Assembly (NCBI RefSeq): GCF_016834655.1
Contig: NZ_JAENHP010000026.1
Location: 62,001 to 126,000, forward strand
Direction of reading: 5' to 3'
DNA length: 64,000 bases
Source of the DNA: Paractinoplanes ovalisporus
Lineage (GTDB): Bacteria > Actinomycetota > Actinomycetes > Mycobacteriales > Micromonosporaceae
Part shown: positions 17,024 through 25,635 of the stretch, piece by piece
How positions within the stretch are numbered: the stretch's first letter is position 1
Layout: each line of letters begins with the position of its first letter
Position numbers and translations under genes: made by a program
The notes under the pieces: model-generated
What the model was told of the DNA's origin: nothing
The model's database searches: none
The model's input: only the letters and a program-made list of their open reading frames with translations

Positions 17024-18073
17024 GTGAGCGACACGCCACGCGACCGTGAGCAGGACGACGACTCTCCTCGGCGGGTGCTGAGATCGTCCGCCAGCCCGGC
17101 CGACGGCTCCACACCGGACGATTCGGGCGACGACGTCGACCATGGCACCGCGGCGGCCGACCCCTCGGGAACCAGTTCGGGATCCGGGTCGGGCTGGGGC
17201 TGGGCTTCCGGCTCGGGCACGCGCCGCGATATGAGCGCGAGCTCGGGCCCTAGCGCGAATCCCGGCTCGGGCACGCGCCGCGATGTCGGCGCGAGCTCGG
17301 GCCCCGGCGCGAATCCCCACTCCGGCGCGGACTTGGACATCGGCGTGGCTCCTGACTCGGGTTCGGACCTGGACACCGGCGCTGTCCCCCACTCGGACTC
17401 CGGCTCGGGCGGGGACTTCCCCGAGTCCGCCGGCCCGGGATCGCCGACGGGCGGCGCGGGATCACCGGCGGGCGATTCGGTGGGCGTCGCGGGATCGCCG
17501 GTGGGTGGATCGGGCCGGGCGGGTCGGCGGGCGATGTTCGGGCTCGGCGCGCCCTCGGGTGAGCCGGACGAGAGGCAGCGCCGCCGGCGGCGGTGGTGGG
17601 TCGCGGGCATCTCGATCGGTGCGGCCATCGTGGTGATCGCCCTCTGCGTCGGCTCACTGGCCGTCATCTCCGCCGTCAGCGGGGTTCGCGACCGCGCCGA
17701 CGACGCCCGCGAGGCCCGGGCGCTGCGGGACCAGAGCTGCCTCGATCTCGAACGCCGCCTCAACCGCCTGACCCCGCCCGGCTCGACCACCACCCCGAAC
17801 GCCCGCGCGGCCGCGATCCGCAACGAGGACTCGGCGCTGCGCATCTATCTGAACGAGGTCACCGACGAGCGCTCCCAGGACGCGTGGCGCCGGATCCTGG
17901 ACTCCCGGACCGTCTACGCCGACATCCTCGAACGCCTGGCGAAGTCTCCTTCGGCGCCCTTCTACCTGCCCCCGAAGAACGACAGCGGCGTCCTGCTGAC
18001 CGACGAACTCGTCGACTGGTCGCCGGCCTCTTGCACCGGCCCGATCCGCCGCCTGGCCGCCCCCGACCTCTGA
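17024..18073 (+). CDS. Single-pass membrane protein with long disordered N-terminus
   Basis: 349 residues. The first 175 are Ser, Gly, Asp and Pro rich and clearly disordered, with an internal duplication: GSGTRRDMSASSGP and GSGTRRDVGASSGP follow each other. A basic stretch RQRRRRRWW precedes one membrane helix (about 190-213), and the final 140 residues form a predicted extracytoplasmic helical domain with a cysteine pair (QSCLDLE and PASCTGPIRRL). GTG start at 17024. No family is recognised. It is monocistronic: a hairpin follows 18 bases after the stop. Confidence 0.72.
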   Translation: MSDTPRDREQDDDSPRRVLRSSASPADGSTPDDSGDDVDHGTAAADPSGTSSGSGSGWGWASGSGTRRDMSASSGPSANPGSGTRRDVGASSGPGANPHSGADLDIGVAPDSGSDLDTGAVPHSDSGSGGDFPESAGPGSPTGGAGSPAGDSVGVAGSPVGGSGRAGRRAMFGLGAPSGEPDERQRRRRRWWVAGISIGAAIVVIALCVGSLAVISAVSGVRDRADDAREARALRDQSCLDLERRLNRLTPPGSTTTPNARAAAIRNEDSALRIYLNEVTDERSQDAWRRILDSRTVYADILERLAKSPSAPFYLPPKNDSGVLLTDELVDWSPASCTGPIRRLAAPDL

Positions 18074-18090
18074 GCCGCCCAGCACCGGGA

Positions 18091-18114
18091 CGATCTTGCG
18101 CGTTTGCAAGATCG
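18091..18114 (+). terminator. Candidate hairpin terminator after the membrane protein gene
   Basis: Perfect nine-base arms CGATCTTGC and GCAAGATCG flank the loop GCGTTT, 18 bases after the stop at 18073. An outer pairing CCAGC with GCTGG could lengthen it. There is no U tract, which is common for actinobacterial terminators. Confidence 0.55.
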
Positions 18115-18435
18115 CTGGAGCAGCCACCACACACCCCCACCCACCCGGGGCTTGAAAGCCTATCGGCGGCGCAACGGCTTGGCGGGGGCTGTGGATAACT
18201 CTGTCCCAGTGGTGCCCGGCCGTCCGTTTTGGATCAGCGGGGCCAAGATCCATTAGCGCTTGTCGGCCTATCGATGTGATCGGGGTCGAAATTTGTGATC
18301 CATACCCTATCCCTGAGCGCGAAACTGCCAGACCTCCGGCGTAACGTGTGCCACACATCACGGAAGCAATGGCGGCTGCCGGGCTCCCCCTCGCTCGCCG
18401 GCCGGGTCACATGGACAGGCACGTCAGGAGATCGA
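18115..18435 (+). other. Upstream region of the sdh operon
   Basis: No gene is seen in the 320 bases between the hairpin and sdhC. It must hold the sdh promoter. The only palindromes I see are short, such as GTGTG-C-CACAC at 18346-18356. I could not identify a convincing -35/-10 pair or a Rex or CRP-type operator. The ribosome site AGGAG at 18426-18430 is five bases before the sdhC ATG. Confidence 0.5.
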
Positions 18436-19260
18436 ATGACGACGACGGCAACGAGGCCGGGCGTGGGGCCCTCCGGTCCACAACGATCACGCGCGGCGAT
18501 CACGGCCAAGACGTTGCGCACGGACCGATGGTGGTTGGCCCCACTGATCACTTTTCTCGGGCTCGGGGCGTGGGTCACCTACGCGACCGTCCGGGTGTTC
18601 ATGCACAAGTGGTATTTCGTGGAGGAGTTCCACTACCTCACGCCGTTCTATTCACCGTGCCTCACCGACCGGTGCGTCGAGGGCTCGTCGCTGTTCGGCA
18701 CGCCGCTGCCCAGCTTCTGGTTGATCCCCGAGGCCGCCTTCACGCTGCCGTTCCTGCTGCTCTTCCGGCTGACGTGCTACTACTACCGCAAGGCGTACTA
18801 CCGCGCCTTCTGGCTCTCGCCGCCGGCCTGTGCCGTGCCCGACGGCCACAAGAACTACTCCGGTGAGACGCGTTTCCCGCTGATCTTCCAGAACGCCCAC
18901 CGTTACGCGTTCTACGCCGCGATGATCATTTCGCTGATCAACACCTGGGACGCGATCATCGCGTTCCGCAGCGGTGACGGCGGGTTCGGCTTCGGCCTGG
19001 GCAACGTCATCCTGGTCGGCAACGTGGTCATGCTCTGGGCGTACACGTTGTCCTGTCACTCCTGCCGGCACATCACCGGCGGCCGCCTCAAGCACTTCTC
19101 GAAGCACCCGGTGCGCTACCGCGTCTGGACCTTCGTGTCGAAGCTGAACGTGCGCCACATGCAGCTGGCCTGGATCACGCTGGGCACGCTGGCGCTGACC
19201 GACTTCTACGTCATGGCGCTGTCCGCCGGCTGGTTCTCCGATCTGCGGTTCGTCGGCTGA
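18436..19260 (+). CDS. sdhC: Succinate dehydrogenase cytochrome b / membrane anchor subunit (SdhC)
   Basis: 274-residue integral membrane subunit of respiratory complex II. Five predicted helices are visible (about 33-53, 98-120, 155-178, 192-212 and 248-268), with histidines suited to haem ligation within or next to them, including HRYAFYAAMI and CHSCRHITGGRLKHFS. This is the fused-anchor type of actinobacterial Sdh: there is no separate sdhD. ATG at 18436 with AGGAG five bases upstream; an upstream frame to 18295 lacks a ribosome site. First gene of sdhCAB. It hands electrons from SdhB to menaquinone. Confidence 0.9.
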   Translation: MTTTATRPGVGPSGPQRSRAAITAKTLRTDRWWLAPLITFLGLGAWVTYATVRVFMHKWYFVEEFHYLTPFYSPCLTDRCVEGSSLFGTPLPSFWLIPEAAFTLPFLLLFRLTCYYYRKAYYRAFWLSPPACAVPDGHKNYSGETRFPLIFQNAHRYAFYAAMIISLINTWDAIIAFRSGDGGFGFGLGNVILVGNVVMLWAYTLSCHSCRHITGGRLKHFSKHPVRYRVWTFVSKLNVRHMQLAWITLGTLALTDFYVMALSAGWFSDLRFVG

Positions 19261-19274
19261 GGGGCGCGAAGAAA

Positions 19275-21191
19275 ATGACCACGGCAAGAATCGAACGGCA
19301 CCTGTACGACGTCGTCGTGATCGGGGCCGGCGGCGCCGGTCTGCGCGCGGCGATCGAGGCCCGGCTGGCCGGCAAGCGTACGGCGATCATTTCGAAGTCA
19401 CTGTTCGGCAAGGCCCACACGGTGATGGCCGAGGGCGGCGCCGCGGCCGCGATGGGCAACGTGAACTCGCGGGACAACTGGATGGTCCACTTCCGCGACA
19501 CGATGCGGGGCGGCAAGTTCCTCAACAACTTCCGCATGGCCGAGCTGCACGCCAAGGAGGCCCCGGAACGCATCTGGGAGCTGGAGACGTACGGGGCGTT
19601 GTTCGACCGTACGAAGGACGGCAAGATCTCGCAGCGCAACTTCGGCGGGCACGAATATCCGCGGCTCGCGCACGTCGGCGACCGTACGGGCCTGGAACTG
19701 ATCCGCACCCTGCAGCAGAAGATCGTCTCGCTGCAGCAGGAGGACTTCGCGAAGACCGGCAACTACGAGTCGGGCATCCGGGTCTTCTCCGAGACCACGA
19801 TCACCGAGCTGCTGCTCGACGGCGACCGGGTGGCCGGCGCGTTCGGCTACTACCGCGAGTCCGGCGAGTTCCTGCTGCTCGAGGCGCCGGCGGTGATCCT
19901 GGCGACCGGCGGTGTCGGCCGCAGTTACAAGGTCACGTCGAACAGCTGGGAATACACCGGCGACGGCCACGCGCTCGCGCTGCGGGCGGGCGCGACGCTG
20001 ATCAACATGGAGTTCCTCCAGTTCCACCCGACCGGCATGGTCTGGCCGCCCAGCGTCAAGGGCATCCTGGTCACCGAGTCGGTGCGGGGCGACGGCGGCG
20101 TGCTGCGCAACAGCGAGGGCAAGCGCTTCATGTTCGAATACGTCCCCGACGTGTTCCGCAAGCAGTACGCGGAGACCGAGGAGGAGGCCGACCGCTGGTA
20201 CACCGACCCCGACAACAACCGGCGCCCACCCGAGCTGCTGCCCCGCGACGAGGTCGCCCGCGCGATCAACTCCGAGGTCAAGGCCGGTCGGGGCACCAAG
20301 TCGGGCGGTGTTCTGCTCGACGTCTCGACGCGTATGCCGGCCGAGACGATCATCAAGCGGCTGCCGTCGATGCATCACCAGTTCAAGGAGCTGGCCGATG
20401 TCGACATCACCAAGGAGCCGATGGAGGTCGGCCCGACCTGCCACTACGTGATGGGCGGGGTCGAGGTCGAACCCGATTCGGCGGCGGCCATGGGCACCGT
20501 ACGGGGTCTGTTCGCGGCCGGTGAGGTCTCCGGCGGCATGCACGGGTCGAACCGGCTCGGCGGCAACTCGCTCTCCGACCTGCTCGTGTTCGGCAAGCGG
20601 GCCGGTGAGCACGCCGCGGCGTACGCGGAAACGCTCGAGAAGCGGCCCAAGGTGAGCACAAAGGACGTCGAGGCCGCGGTCACGACGGCGCTGGCACCTC
20701 TGCAGCGGCAGAGCGGCGAGAATCCGTACGGGCTGCAGCAGGATCTTCAAGCCGTGATGGGAGACCTGGTCGGCATCATCCGGCGCGCGGGCGAACTGAC
20801 CGACGCGCTGAAGCGGCTGCAGGAACTCAAGCTGCGCGTGGCGAACGTCGGCGCGACCGGCGGCCGGCGGTACAACCCGGGCTGGCATCTGGCGCTCGAC
20901 CTGCGCAACATGATGATCGTCTCGGAGTGCACGGCCAAGGCGGCCCTCGAACGGGAGGAGTCGCGCGGCGGCCACACCCGGGAGGACTTCCCGCAGATGA
21001 GCCCGCAGTGGCGCCTGGTCAACCTGGTCTGCTCGCTCGGCAGCGACGGCGACGTGCACCTCGAACGCAAACCACTGCCGAAGATGCGCGACGAGCTGAT
21101 CCAGCTGTTCGAGCGCACCGAGCTGAGCAAATACCTGACCGAGGACGAAATGAGCCAGTTCGACGCGCAGAGCAACACGGAGGCGAAGTAA
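19275..21191 (+). CDS. sdhA: Succinate dehydrogenase / fumarate reductase flavoprotein subunit (SdhA)
   Basis: 638-residue FAD-binding catalytic subunit oxidising succinate to fumarate. The Rossmann motif VVIGAGGAGLRAAIEA sits at residues 13-28, and the His that covalently holds FAD is His48 in HTVMAEGG. FHPTGM, DEVARAI with its active-site arginine region, and HGSNRLGGNSLSDLL are diagnostic. The carboxy-terminal helical domain includes RNMMIVSECTAKAALEREESRGGH. It follows sdhC by 14 bases, and its TAA overlaps the sdhB ATG by one base (TAATG). Cytoplasmic face of the membrane complex. Confidence 0.96.
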   Translation: MTTARIERHLYDVVVIGAGGAGLRAAIEARLAGKRTAIISKSLFGKAHTVMAEGGAAAAMGNVNSRDNWMVHFRDTMRGGKFLNNFRMAELHAKEAPERIWELETYGALFDRTKDGKISQRNFGGHEYPRLAHVGDRTGLELIRTLQQKIVSLQQEDFAKTGNYESGIRVFSETTITELLLDGDRVAGAFGYYRESGEFLLLEAPAVILATGGVGRSYKVTSNSWEYTGDGHALALRAGATLINMEFLQFHPTGMVWPPSVKGILVTESVRGDGGVLRNSEGKRFMFEYVPDVFRKQYAETEEEADRWYTDPDNNRRPPELLPRDEVARAINSEVKAGRGTKSGGVLLDVSTRMPAETIIKRLPSMHHQFKELADVDITKEPMEVGPTCHYVMGGVEVEPDSAAAMGTVRGLFAAGEVSGGMHGSNRLGGNSLSDLLVFGKRAGEHAAAYAETLEKRPKVSTKDVEAAVTTALAPLQRQSGENPYGLQQDLQAVMGDLVGIIRRAGELTDALKRLQELKLRVANVGATGGRRYNPGWHLALDLRNMMIVSECTAKAALEREESRGGHTREDFPQMSPQWRLVNLVCSLGSDGDVHLERKPLPKMRDELIQLFERTELSKYLTEDEMSQFDAQSNTEAK

Positions 21192-22177
21192 TGGGCACCA
21201 AGCGCCACTTCCGCGTCTGGCGGGGCGACGAGTCGGGCGGCGACATCCAGGACTACGACGTCGAGGTCAACGACGGCGAGGTCGTGCTCGACATCATCCA
21301 CCGGCTGCAGGCGACCCAGACACCCGACCTGGCCTGCCGGTGGAACTGCAAGGCCGGCAAGTGCGGGTCGTGCTCGGTCGAGATCAACGGCAAGCCGCGG
21401 CTGGGCTGCATGACCCGGATGTCGACGTTCGAAGAGGACGAGACGGTCACGATCACGCCGCTGCGCACCTTCCCGGTGATCCGTGACCTGGTCACCGACG
21501 TGTCCTTCAACTATGAGAAGGCGCGCGAGACCCCGGCCTTCGCGCCGCCCGCCGGGGTGGCCCCGGGTCAATACCGGATGCAGCAGGTCGACGTCGAGCG
21601 GAGCCAGGAGTTCCGCAAGTGCATCGAGTGCTTCCTCTGCCAGAACACCTGCCACGTCGTGCGCGACCACGAGGAGAACAAGGAGGCGTTCTCCGGGCCG
21701 CGCTACTTCATCCGCGCGGCCGAGCTCGACATGCACCCGCTCGACGCCCGCGACGACCGGAAGCAGTACGCACAGGCCAACCAGGGTCTCGGCTACTGCA
21801 ACATCACCAAGTGCTGCACCGAGGTCTGCCCCGAGCACATCAAGATCACCGACAACGCGATCATTCCGATGAAGGAGCGTGTCGTGGACCGTCGTTACGA
21901 CCCGCTGGTCTGGCTCGGTCGCAAGATCTTCCGACGGGATCAGCTGGAGTCCGAGTCGATGGCGCCGAGCGTGTCGACCGGCGTCACCGGCGCCGGGGAC
22001 GCGACACCGTTCTCCAGCGCCCGGCTCGCCGAGCCCCCGCCGATCCGTGAGGACGGCAAGCTGGACGTCACCGAGGTCACGCTGCCCACCCAGGGCGGTC
22101 CGTCCCCGTTCGGCGACCAGGAGTTCCCGCTGCCGCTCGACCAGATCAGCTATCACAAACCGTCGCCGCAGGACTGA
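21191..22177 (+). CDS. sdhB: Succinate dehydrogenase iron-sulfur subunit (SdhB)
   Basis: 328 residues. The 2Fe-2S cysteines are Cys53, Cys58, Cys61 and Cys73 (NCKAGKCGSCSVE and LGC), and the 3Fe-4S/4Fe-4S clusters are bound by CIECFLCQNTC and CNITKCCTEVCPEHI. A 70-residue carboxy-terminal extension beyond the last cluster (from about 258, ending QISYHKPSPQD) is typical of actinobacterial Sdh1-type SdhB. ATG overlaps the sdhA stop. Its 3' end overlaps the convergent tetR frame by 25 bases, and a strong hairpin begins nine bases after its stop. Confidence 0.96.
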   Translation: MGTKRHFRVWRGDESGGDIQDYDVEVNDGEVVLDIIHRLQATQTPDLACRWNCKAGKCGSCSVEINGKPRLGCMTRMSTFEEDETVTITPLRTFPVIRDLVTDVSFNYEKARETPAFAPPAGVAPGQYRMQQVDVERSQEFRKCIECFLCQNTCHVVRDHEENKEAFSGPRYFIRAAELDMHPLDARDDRKQYAQANQGLGYCNITKCCTEVCPEHIKITDNAIIPMKERVVDRRYDPLVWLGRKIFRRDQLESESMAPSVSTGVTGAGDATPFSSARLAEPPPIREDGKLDVTEVTLPTQGGPSPFGDQEFPLPLDQISYHKPSPQD

Positions 22178-22947
22178 CCTTTTTGATCGCCCGGGCCGCT
22201 TCGGTGGTCCGGGCGATTCGCTTCCCGCCACTGTTCGAGACCGTCGAGGATGCGTTCCAGACCGAAGGCGTACGTCTCGTCGAGCAGTTCTTCGGGGTCC
22301 CGGTGCAGCTGGTCGGTCTCGCGTCGCCACTTGTCGTAGTTCGGGTGGTCGGGGGCGACGCGGTCGAGGAAAGGCTCAACCTCGTCGGCGACCTCGGCCG
22401 GCGTCTTGCCCGTGCGCTTCATCGCCGCCATGAACGCCGCCTGTGAGGTCGCCGAACCGATGGCATGCGCGTTGAGCACCGAACTCGCGTGTGACACCTC
22501 GAACCCGGTGAACCCGGCCGCGCTGAACAACGCGATCATCCGCTCGCCGACCCGCATCGCGTTCGGGCCCAGCGTGGGGTGCGCGCCGAGCAGGGCGATC
22601 ACCCAGGTGTGCCGGAGCAGGGCGGCCCGCAGCCCGTTGGCGACGATCGATGCGCCGATCCGCCAGTCCGTGTCGCCCGGTTCGGGCACGTAGACCTCGC
22701 CGAACACCTCGTCGACGACCAGCTCGAGCAACTCGTCCTTGTGCGCGACGTGCCAGTAGAGCGAGGTGGCGCCGGCGTCGAGCTTGGTGCCGAGGCGGCG
22801 CATGCTCAGCCCCGCCGTGCCTTCCTCGTCGAGGATCTCCATCGCCGCCCGGACGATCTGCTCGCGGCTCAGCGACGGCTGACCGGTCTGCGTGCGTGGG
22901 GGTTTCAGCCACACCGAGCTGATGAACGAATCCTGGTTCTGCGGCAT
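22153..22947 (-). CDS. TetR/AcrR family repressor, divergent to an MFS exporter
   Basis: 264 residues. The helix-turn-helix is SREQIVRAAMEILDEEGTAG followed by LSMRRLGTKLDAGATSLYWHV at about 33-75. The carboxy domain (WRIGASIVANGLRAALLRH and onward) has the pattern of TetR_C ligand-binding folds. ATG at 22947 with GAGAGGA six bases upstream. The last 20 or so residues (RPDHRSGPGDQKGQS) are encoded across the sdh terminator hairpin and overlap sdhB, so the natural end may have been shorter. It very likely represses itself and the MFS gene through the operator near 23006-23036; the inducer is unknown. Confidence 0.88.
   Translation of the reverse strand: MPQNQDSFISSVWLKPPRTQTGQPSLSREQIVRAAMEILDEEGTAGLSMRRLGTKLDAGATSLYWHVAHKDELLELVVDEVFGEVYVPEPGDTDWRIGASIVANGLRAALLRHTWVIALLGAHPTLGPNAMRVGERMIALFSAAGFTGFEVSHASSVLNAHAIGSATSQAAFMAAMKRTGKTPAEVADEVEPFLDRVAPDHPNYDKWRRETDQLHRDPEELLDETYAFGLERILDGLEQWREANRPDHRSGPGDQKGQSCGDGL
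22186..22217 (+). terminator. UUCG-capped hairpin terminator of the sdh operon
   Basis: Arms ATCGCCCGGGCCGC and GTGGTCCGGGCGAT pair over 14 positions, including two G-U pairs, and enclose the tetraloop TTCG closed by C-G. It begins nine bases after the sdhB stop. It lies inside the tetR reading frame, so it may act for both strands. No U tract follows on the plus strand. Confidence 0.75.
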
Positions 22948-23005
22948 GCAGGTTCCTCTCGACCAGCCCATTCTATCGGGACTCGCACAGTGTTCGAGTC
23001 GACTG

Positions 23006-23036
23006 GTACGGTGTTCGAGTCAATCGCACACCGTAC
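23006..23036. promoter_or_regulatory. Inverted repeat, probable TetR operator between tetR and MFS gene
   Basis: GTACGGTG (23006-23013) and CACCGTAC (23029-23036) are perfect inverted arms 15 bases apart in the 102-base divergent promoter region. A direct repeat GTGTTCGAGTC occurs at 22990-23000 and 23011-23021, partly inside the palindrome. Either element could be the repressor site. Confidence 0.6.
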
Positions 23037-23049
23037 GAGAGAGGTCGTC

Positions 23050-24582
23050 ATGACCGAGCGCAATCCACGGCGCTGGCTGATCCTGGGCGTGCTCTGCCTG
23101 AGCCTGCTGGTGGTCGTCGTCGACAACATGGTGCTCAACATCGCGATCCCGTCCCTGATCCGCGACCTGGGCGCGAGCACCGCCGACATCCAGTGGATCA
23201 TCGACGCGTACATCCTGGTCTTCGCCGGTCTGCTGCTCACCGCGGGCAGCCTGTCGGACCGGCACGGCCGCCGCCGCGGGCTCGTCATCGGCCTGATCGT
23301 CTTCGGCGGGGCCTCGGTTCTGGCGACGCTCTGTCAGACCCCGGCACAGCTGATTGCCGTACGGGGTCTGATGGGTGTCGGGGCGGCGTTCCTCATGCCG
23401 GGCACGCTGTCGATCCTCACGACCGTCTTCGCCGAGGACGAGCGCAAGAAGGCGATCGCCATCTGGAGCTCGGTGCTGATGCTGGGCGCGCTCGGCGGGC
23501 CCAGCCTGGGCGGGTTGCTGCTCGAACACTTCTGGTGGGGTTCGATCTTCCTGCTCAACGTGCCGATCGCCGCGCTCGGCGTGGTGGCCGCGCTACTGAT
23601 CATCCCCGAGTCGCGCGGCACGGCCAGCCGTCCCGACCTGCTCGGCGCGCTGCTCTCCACGATCGGCATGGGCGCGCTGGTCTGGGGCGTGATCTCGTGG
23701 TCGCACAACGGCTGGGCGCCGGCCGGATTTGTGGTGGCGGCCGTCGCGCTGACCGCATTCGCTCTGTGGGAACGCAAGGTCGCCGAGCCGATGCTGCCGC
23801 TCAAGCTCTTCCGCGACCGCAACTTCGCCGGCGCCAGCTTCTCGATCGTGCTTTTGTCGTTCTCGGCCGGCGGCGTGCTGCTCGCGCTCACGCAGTATCT
23901 GCAGTTCGTGCTCGCCTACGAGCCTCTCAAGGCGGGCACCGCGTTCATCCCGATGATCGTCACCGCCATGGTCTTCAACGGCATCGGCGTCGTCGTCGAC
24001 AAGAAGTTCGGCACCCGTACGGCGTTGGCCACCGGCCTGCTCCTGATGGCCACCGGTTTCGGGGTCCTCACCACGCTCGCGCCCGGCGACGGCTACGGCA
24101 AGCTAGCGGTGGCCCTGGTCATCATGGGCATGGGCAGCGGCACGGCGGGCCCCGCGGCGTACGGGACGCTGATGTCCGCCCTGCCCCCGGAACGGGTCGG
24201 CGTGGGCTCGGCCGTGAACGACACCGTGCAGCAGGTGGGGACCGCCCTGAGCGTGGCCGTGCTGGGGAGTGTGCTGACCGCTACCTATCGGGCCGCCATG
24301 CCGGCCGACACGGTGGCGCCGGCGCGGGACTCCATCGGCGACGCGCTGCGGATCGCCGTCGGCACCGGGGATGCCGGACTGGCCCGGGTCGCTCAGGATT
24401 CGTTCGTCTCGGCCATCGCTACGACCTCGCTGATCGGGGTGGCCGGAGGGATCGCGGCGGCCGTTGTGGCCATCACCGTGCTGCGGCCCAAGCCGCCGGC
24501 GCCTTCCGTTCCTTCGCCGGCCGAGCCTTCTTCGCCGGCCGTCGCCTCGCCTTCGGTTTCGTCGCCCGCTCCGCCGGTATGA
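23050..24582 (+). CDS. MFS multidrug exporter, DHA2 (14-helix) family
   Basis: 510-residue proton-driven efflux transporter of the EmrB/QacA type. Motifs include MVLNIAIPSLIRDL in helix 1, WIIDAYILVFAGLLLTAGSL with GSLSDRHGRRR after helix 2, RGLMGVGAAFLMPGTLSIL, and GPSLGGLLLEHFWWGSIFLLN matching motif C. Fourteen helices are predicted, and the tail after about 480 is Pro/Ser/Ala rich. ATG with AGAGAGG upstream. Divergent from the TetR regulator, the standard arrangement for substrate-inducible drug or metabolite efflux. The substrate is not predictable. Confidence 0.92.
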   Translation: MTERNPRRWLILGVLCLSLLVVVVDNMVLNIAIPSLIRDLGASTADIQWIIDAYILVFAGLLLTAGSLSDRHGRRRGLVIGLIVFGGASVLATLCQTPAQLIAVRGLMGVGAAFLMPGTLSILTTVFAEDERKKAIAIWSSVLMLGALGGPSLGGLLLEHFWWGSIFLLNVPIAALGVVAALLIIPESRGTASRPDLLGALLSTIGMGALVWGVISWSHNGWAPAGFVVAAVALTAFALWERKVAEPMLPLKLFRDRNFAGASFSIVLLSFSAGGVLLALTQYLQFVLAYEPLKAGTAFIPMIVTAMVFNGIGVVVDKKFGTRTALATGLLLMATGFGVLTTLAPGDGYGKLAVALVIMGMGSGTAGPAAYGTLMSALPPERVGVGSAVNDTVQQVGTALSVAVLGSVLTATYRAAMPADTVAPARDSIGDALRIAVGTGDAGLARVAQDSFVSAIATTSLIGVAGGIAAAVVAITVLRPKPPAPSVPSPAEPSSPAVASPSVSSPAPPV

Positions 24583-24583
24583 C

Positions 24584-24964
24584 GTGCGCGGCCCGCCGGC
24601 TCCTCGCTGCCGGGCCGCCGTTCCCGCCGTCCCGTGGGAGCCCGAGCTGCCGCCATCGCCGTACGCCGACAGCTTCTCCGACTATCTCTTCACCGCCGAC
24701 TGGGACACCCGGTTGCTGGCCGAGGGGTCGGCCGAGTTCGACTACCCGCTGCCCGAGCGGGCCATCCCGGCCCTGCGGCGGCAGCTCGACGAGTTGCCCA
24801 GCACGTATTCATGGGCCGGCAATCAGGGGTGCGACCGGGTCTACCGGTTCGGCGGGCCGGCGCGGGTCCTGGTCGCCGTCGCGGGTGACCAGGTGCTCTA
24901 CAGCGTCGCCGACGACCCGCGACACGCCGACCTCTCCGCGCTCGACTCGCCGAGGCGGGCCTGA
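24584..24964 (+). CDS. Small conserved-looking hypothetical protein
   Basis: 126 residues from the GTG at 24584, two bases after the MFS stop. The core from about residue 28 (SDYLFTADWDTRLLAEGSAE, then PERAIPALRRQLDELP) has normal amino-acid composition, while the first 25 residues are Pro/Arg rich and may not be translated. There is no membrane segment or known motif. Codon third positions are GC rich in this frame, which supports it. Possibly co-transcribed with the exporter. Function unknown. Confidence 0.55.
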   Translation: MRGPPAPRCRAAVPAVPWEPELPPSPYADSFSDYLFTADWDTRLLAEGSAEFDYPLPERAIPALRRQLDELPSTYSWAGNQGCDRVYRFGGPARVLVAVAGDQVLYSVADDPRHADLSALDSPRRA

Positions 24965-24984
24965 CGAAGCTCGAACATCCGTAC

Positions 24985-24990
24985 TAATAT
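24985..24990 (+). promoter_or_regulatory. Probable -10 box of a leaderless alkB message
   Basis: TAATAT matches TANNNT and ends six bases before the alkB ATG at 24997. CTGACG at 24961-24966, 18 bases upstream, could be the -35 element. This is one of the clearest AT-rich promoter signals in the window. Confidence 0.55.
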
Positions 24991-24996
24991 GGCGGC

Positions 24997-25635
24997 ATGA
25001 CCAGCACCTACCAGCCGTCGATGTTCGACGTTTCCGCTTCCGGCCCCGCGCCCGGCGCCGGCGAGCTGCGCGACCGCGTCGAGCGCCACCAGCTCACCGC
25101 CGGGGCCTGGGTCGACGTGCTGCCCGGCTGGCTGCAGGGCTCCGACGAGGTCTTCGAGACCCTGCTGGGCATCGACTGGCGAGCCGACAAGCGCCAGATG
25201 TACGACAGCGTCGTAGACGTGCCCCGCCTGCTGCGGTGGTATGGCAGCGAGGAAGGGCTGCCCCACGCCACGCTCACCGAGGCCCGGTCCGCGCTCAACC
25301 ACTATTACGCCGACGAGCTGGGCGAAGAGTTCGTCACCGCGGGCATGTGCCTCTACCGCGACGGCCGCGACAGCGTCGCCTGGCACGGCGACACGATCGG
25401 CCGCTCGGCCCGCCACGACACCATGGTCGCCATCGTCTCGCTGGGCTCCCCGCGCAACCTCTCCCTGCGTCCCCGGGCCGGAGGCCACGAGACCCTGCGT
25501 TTCCCCCTGGGCCACGGCGACCTGATCGTCATGGGAGGCTCGTGCCAGCGCACCTGGGAACACGCCATCCTCAAGACGGCCAAGCCCGTCGGCCCTCGCA
25601 TAAGCGTCCAGTTCCGCCCGATCAACGTCGCCTGA
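24997..25635 (+). CDS. alkB: AlkB-type alpha-ketoglutarate-dependent dioxygenase
   Basis: 212-residue Fe(II)/2-oxoglutarate oxygenase of the AlkB class, which removes alkyl groups such as 1-methyladenine and 3-methylcytosine from DNA. The iron ligands are His and Asp in AWHGDTIG and the distal His in CQRTWEHAIL; the 2-oxoglutarate arginine motif is GPRISVQFRP at the end. The substrate-strand region NHYYADELGEEF precedes them. ATG at 24997 without a ribosome site. It is not linked here to the ada-alkA gene at 52 kb, although both serve alkylation repair. Confidence 0.88.
   Translation: MTSTYQPSMFDVSASGPAPGAGELRDRVERHQLTAGAWVDVLPGWLQGSDEVFETLLGIDWRADKRQMYDSVVDVPRLLRWYGSEEGLPHATLTEARSALNHYYADELGEEFVTAGMCLYRDGRDSVAWHGDTIGRSARHDTMVAIVSLGSPRNLSLRPRAGGHETLRFPLGHGDLIVMGGSCQRTWEHAILKTAKPVGPRISVQFRPINVA

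Noticed and set aside
18115..18435. Rex or CRP-type operator in the sdh promoter
   Set aside because: Only short TGTG/CACA matches were found; none has the full spacing and arms of either regulator.
18295..18435. Longer SdhC start at 18295
   Set aside because: It would add 47 residues unlike SdhC and ignores the AGGAG-ATG signal at 18426-18438.
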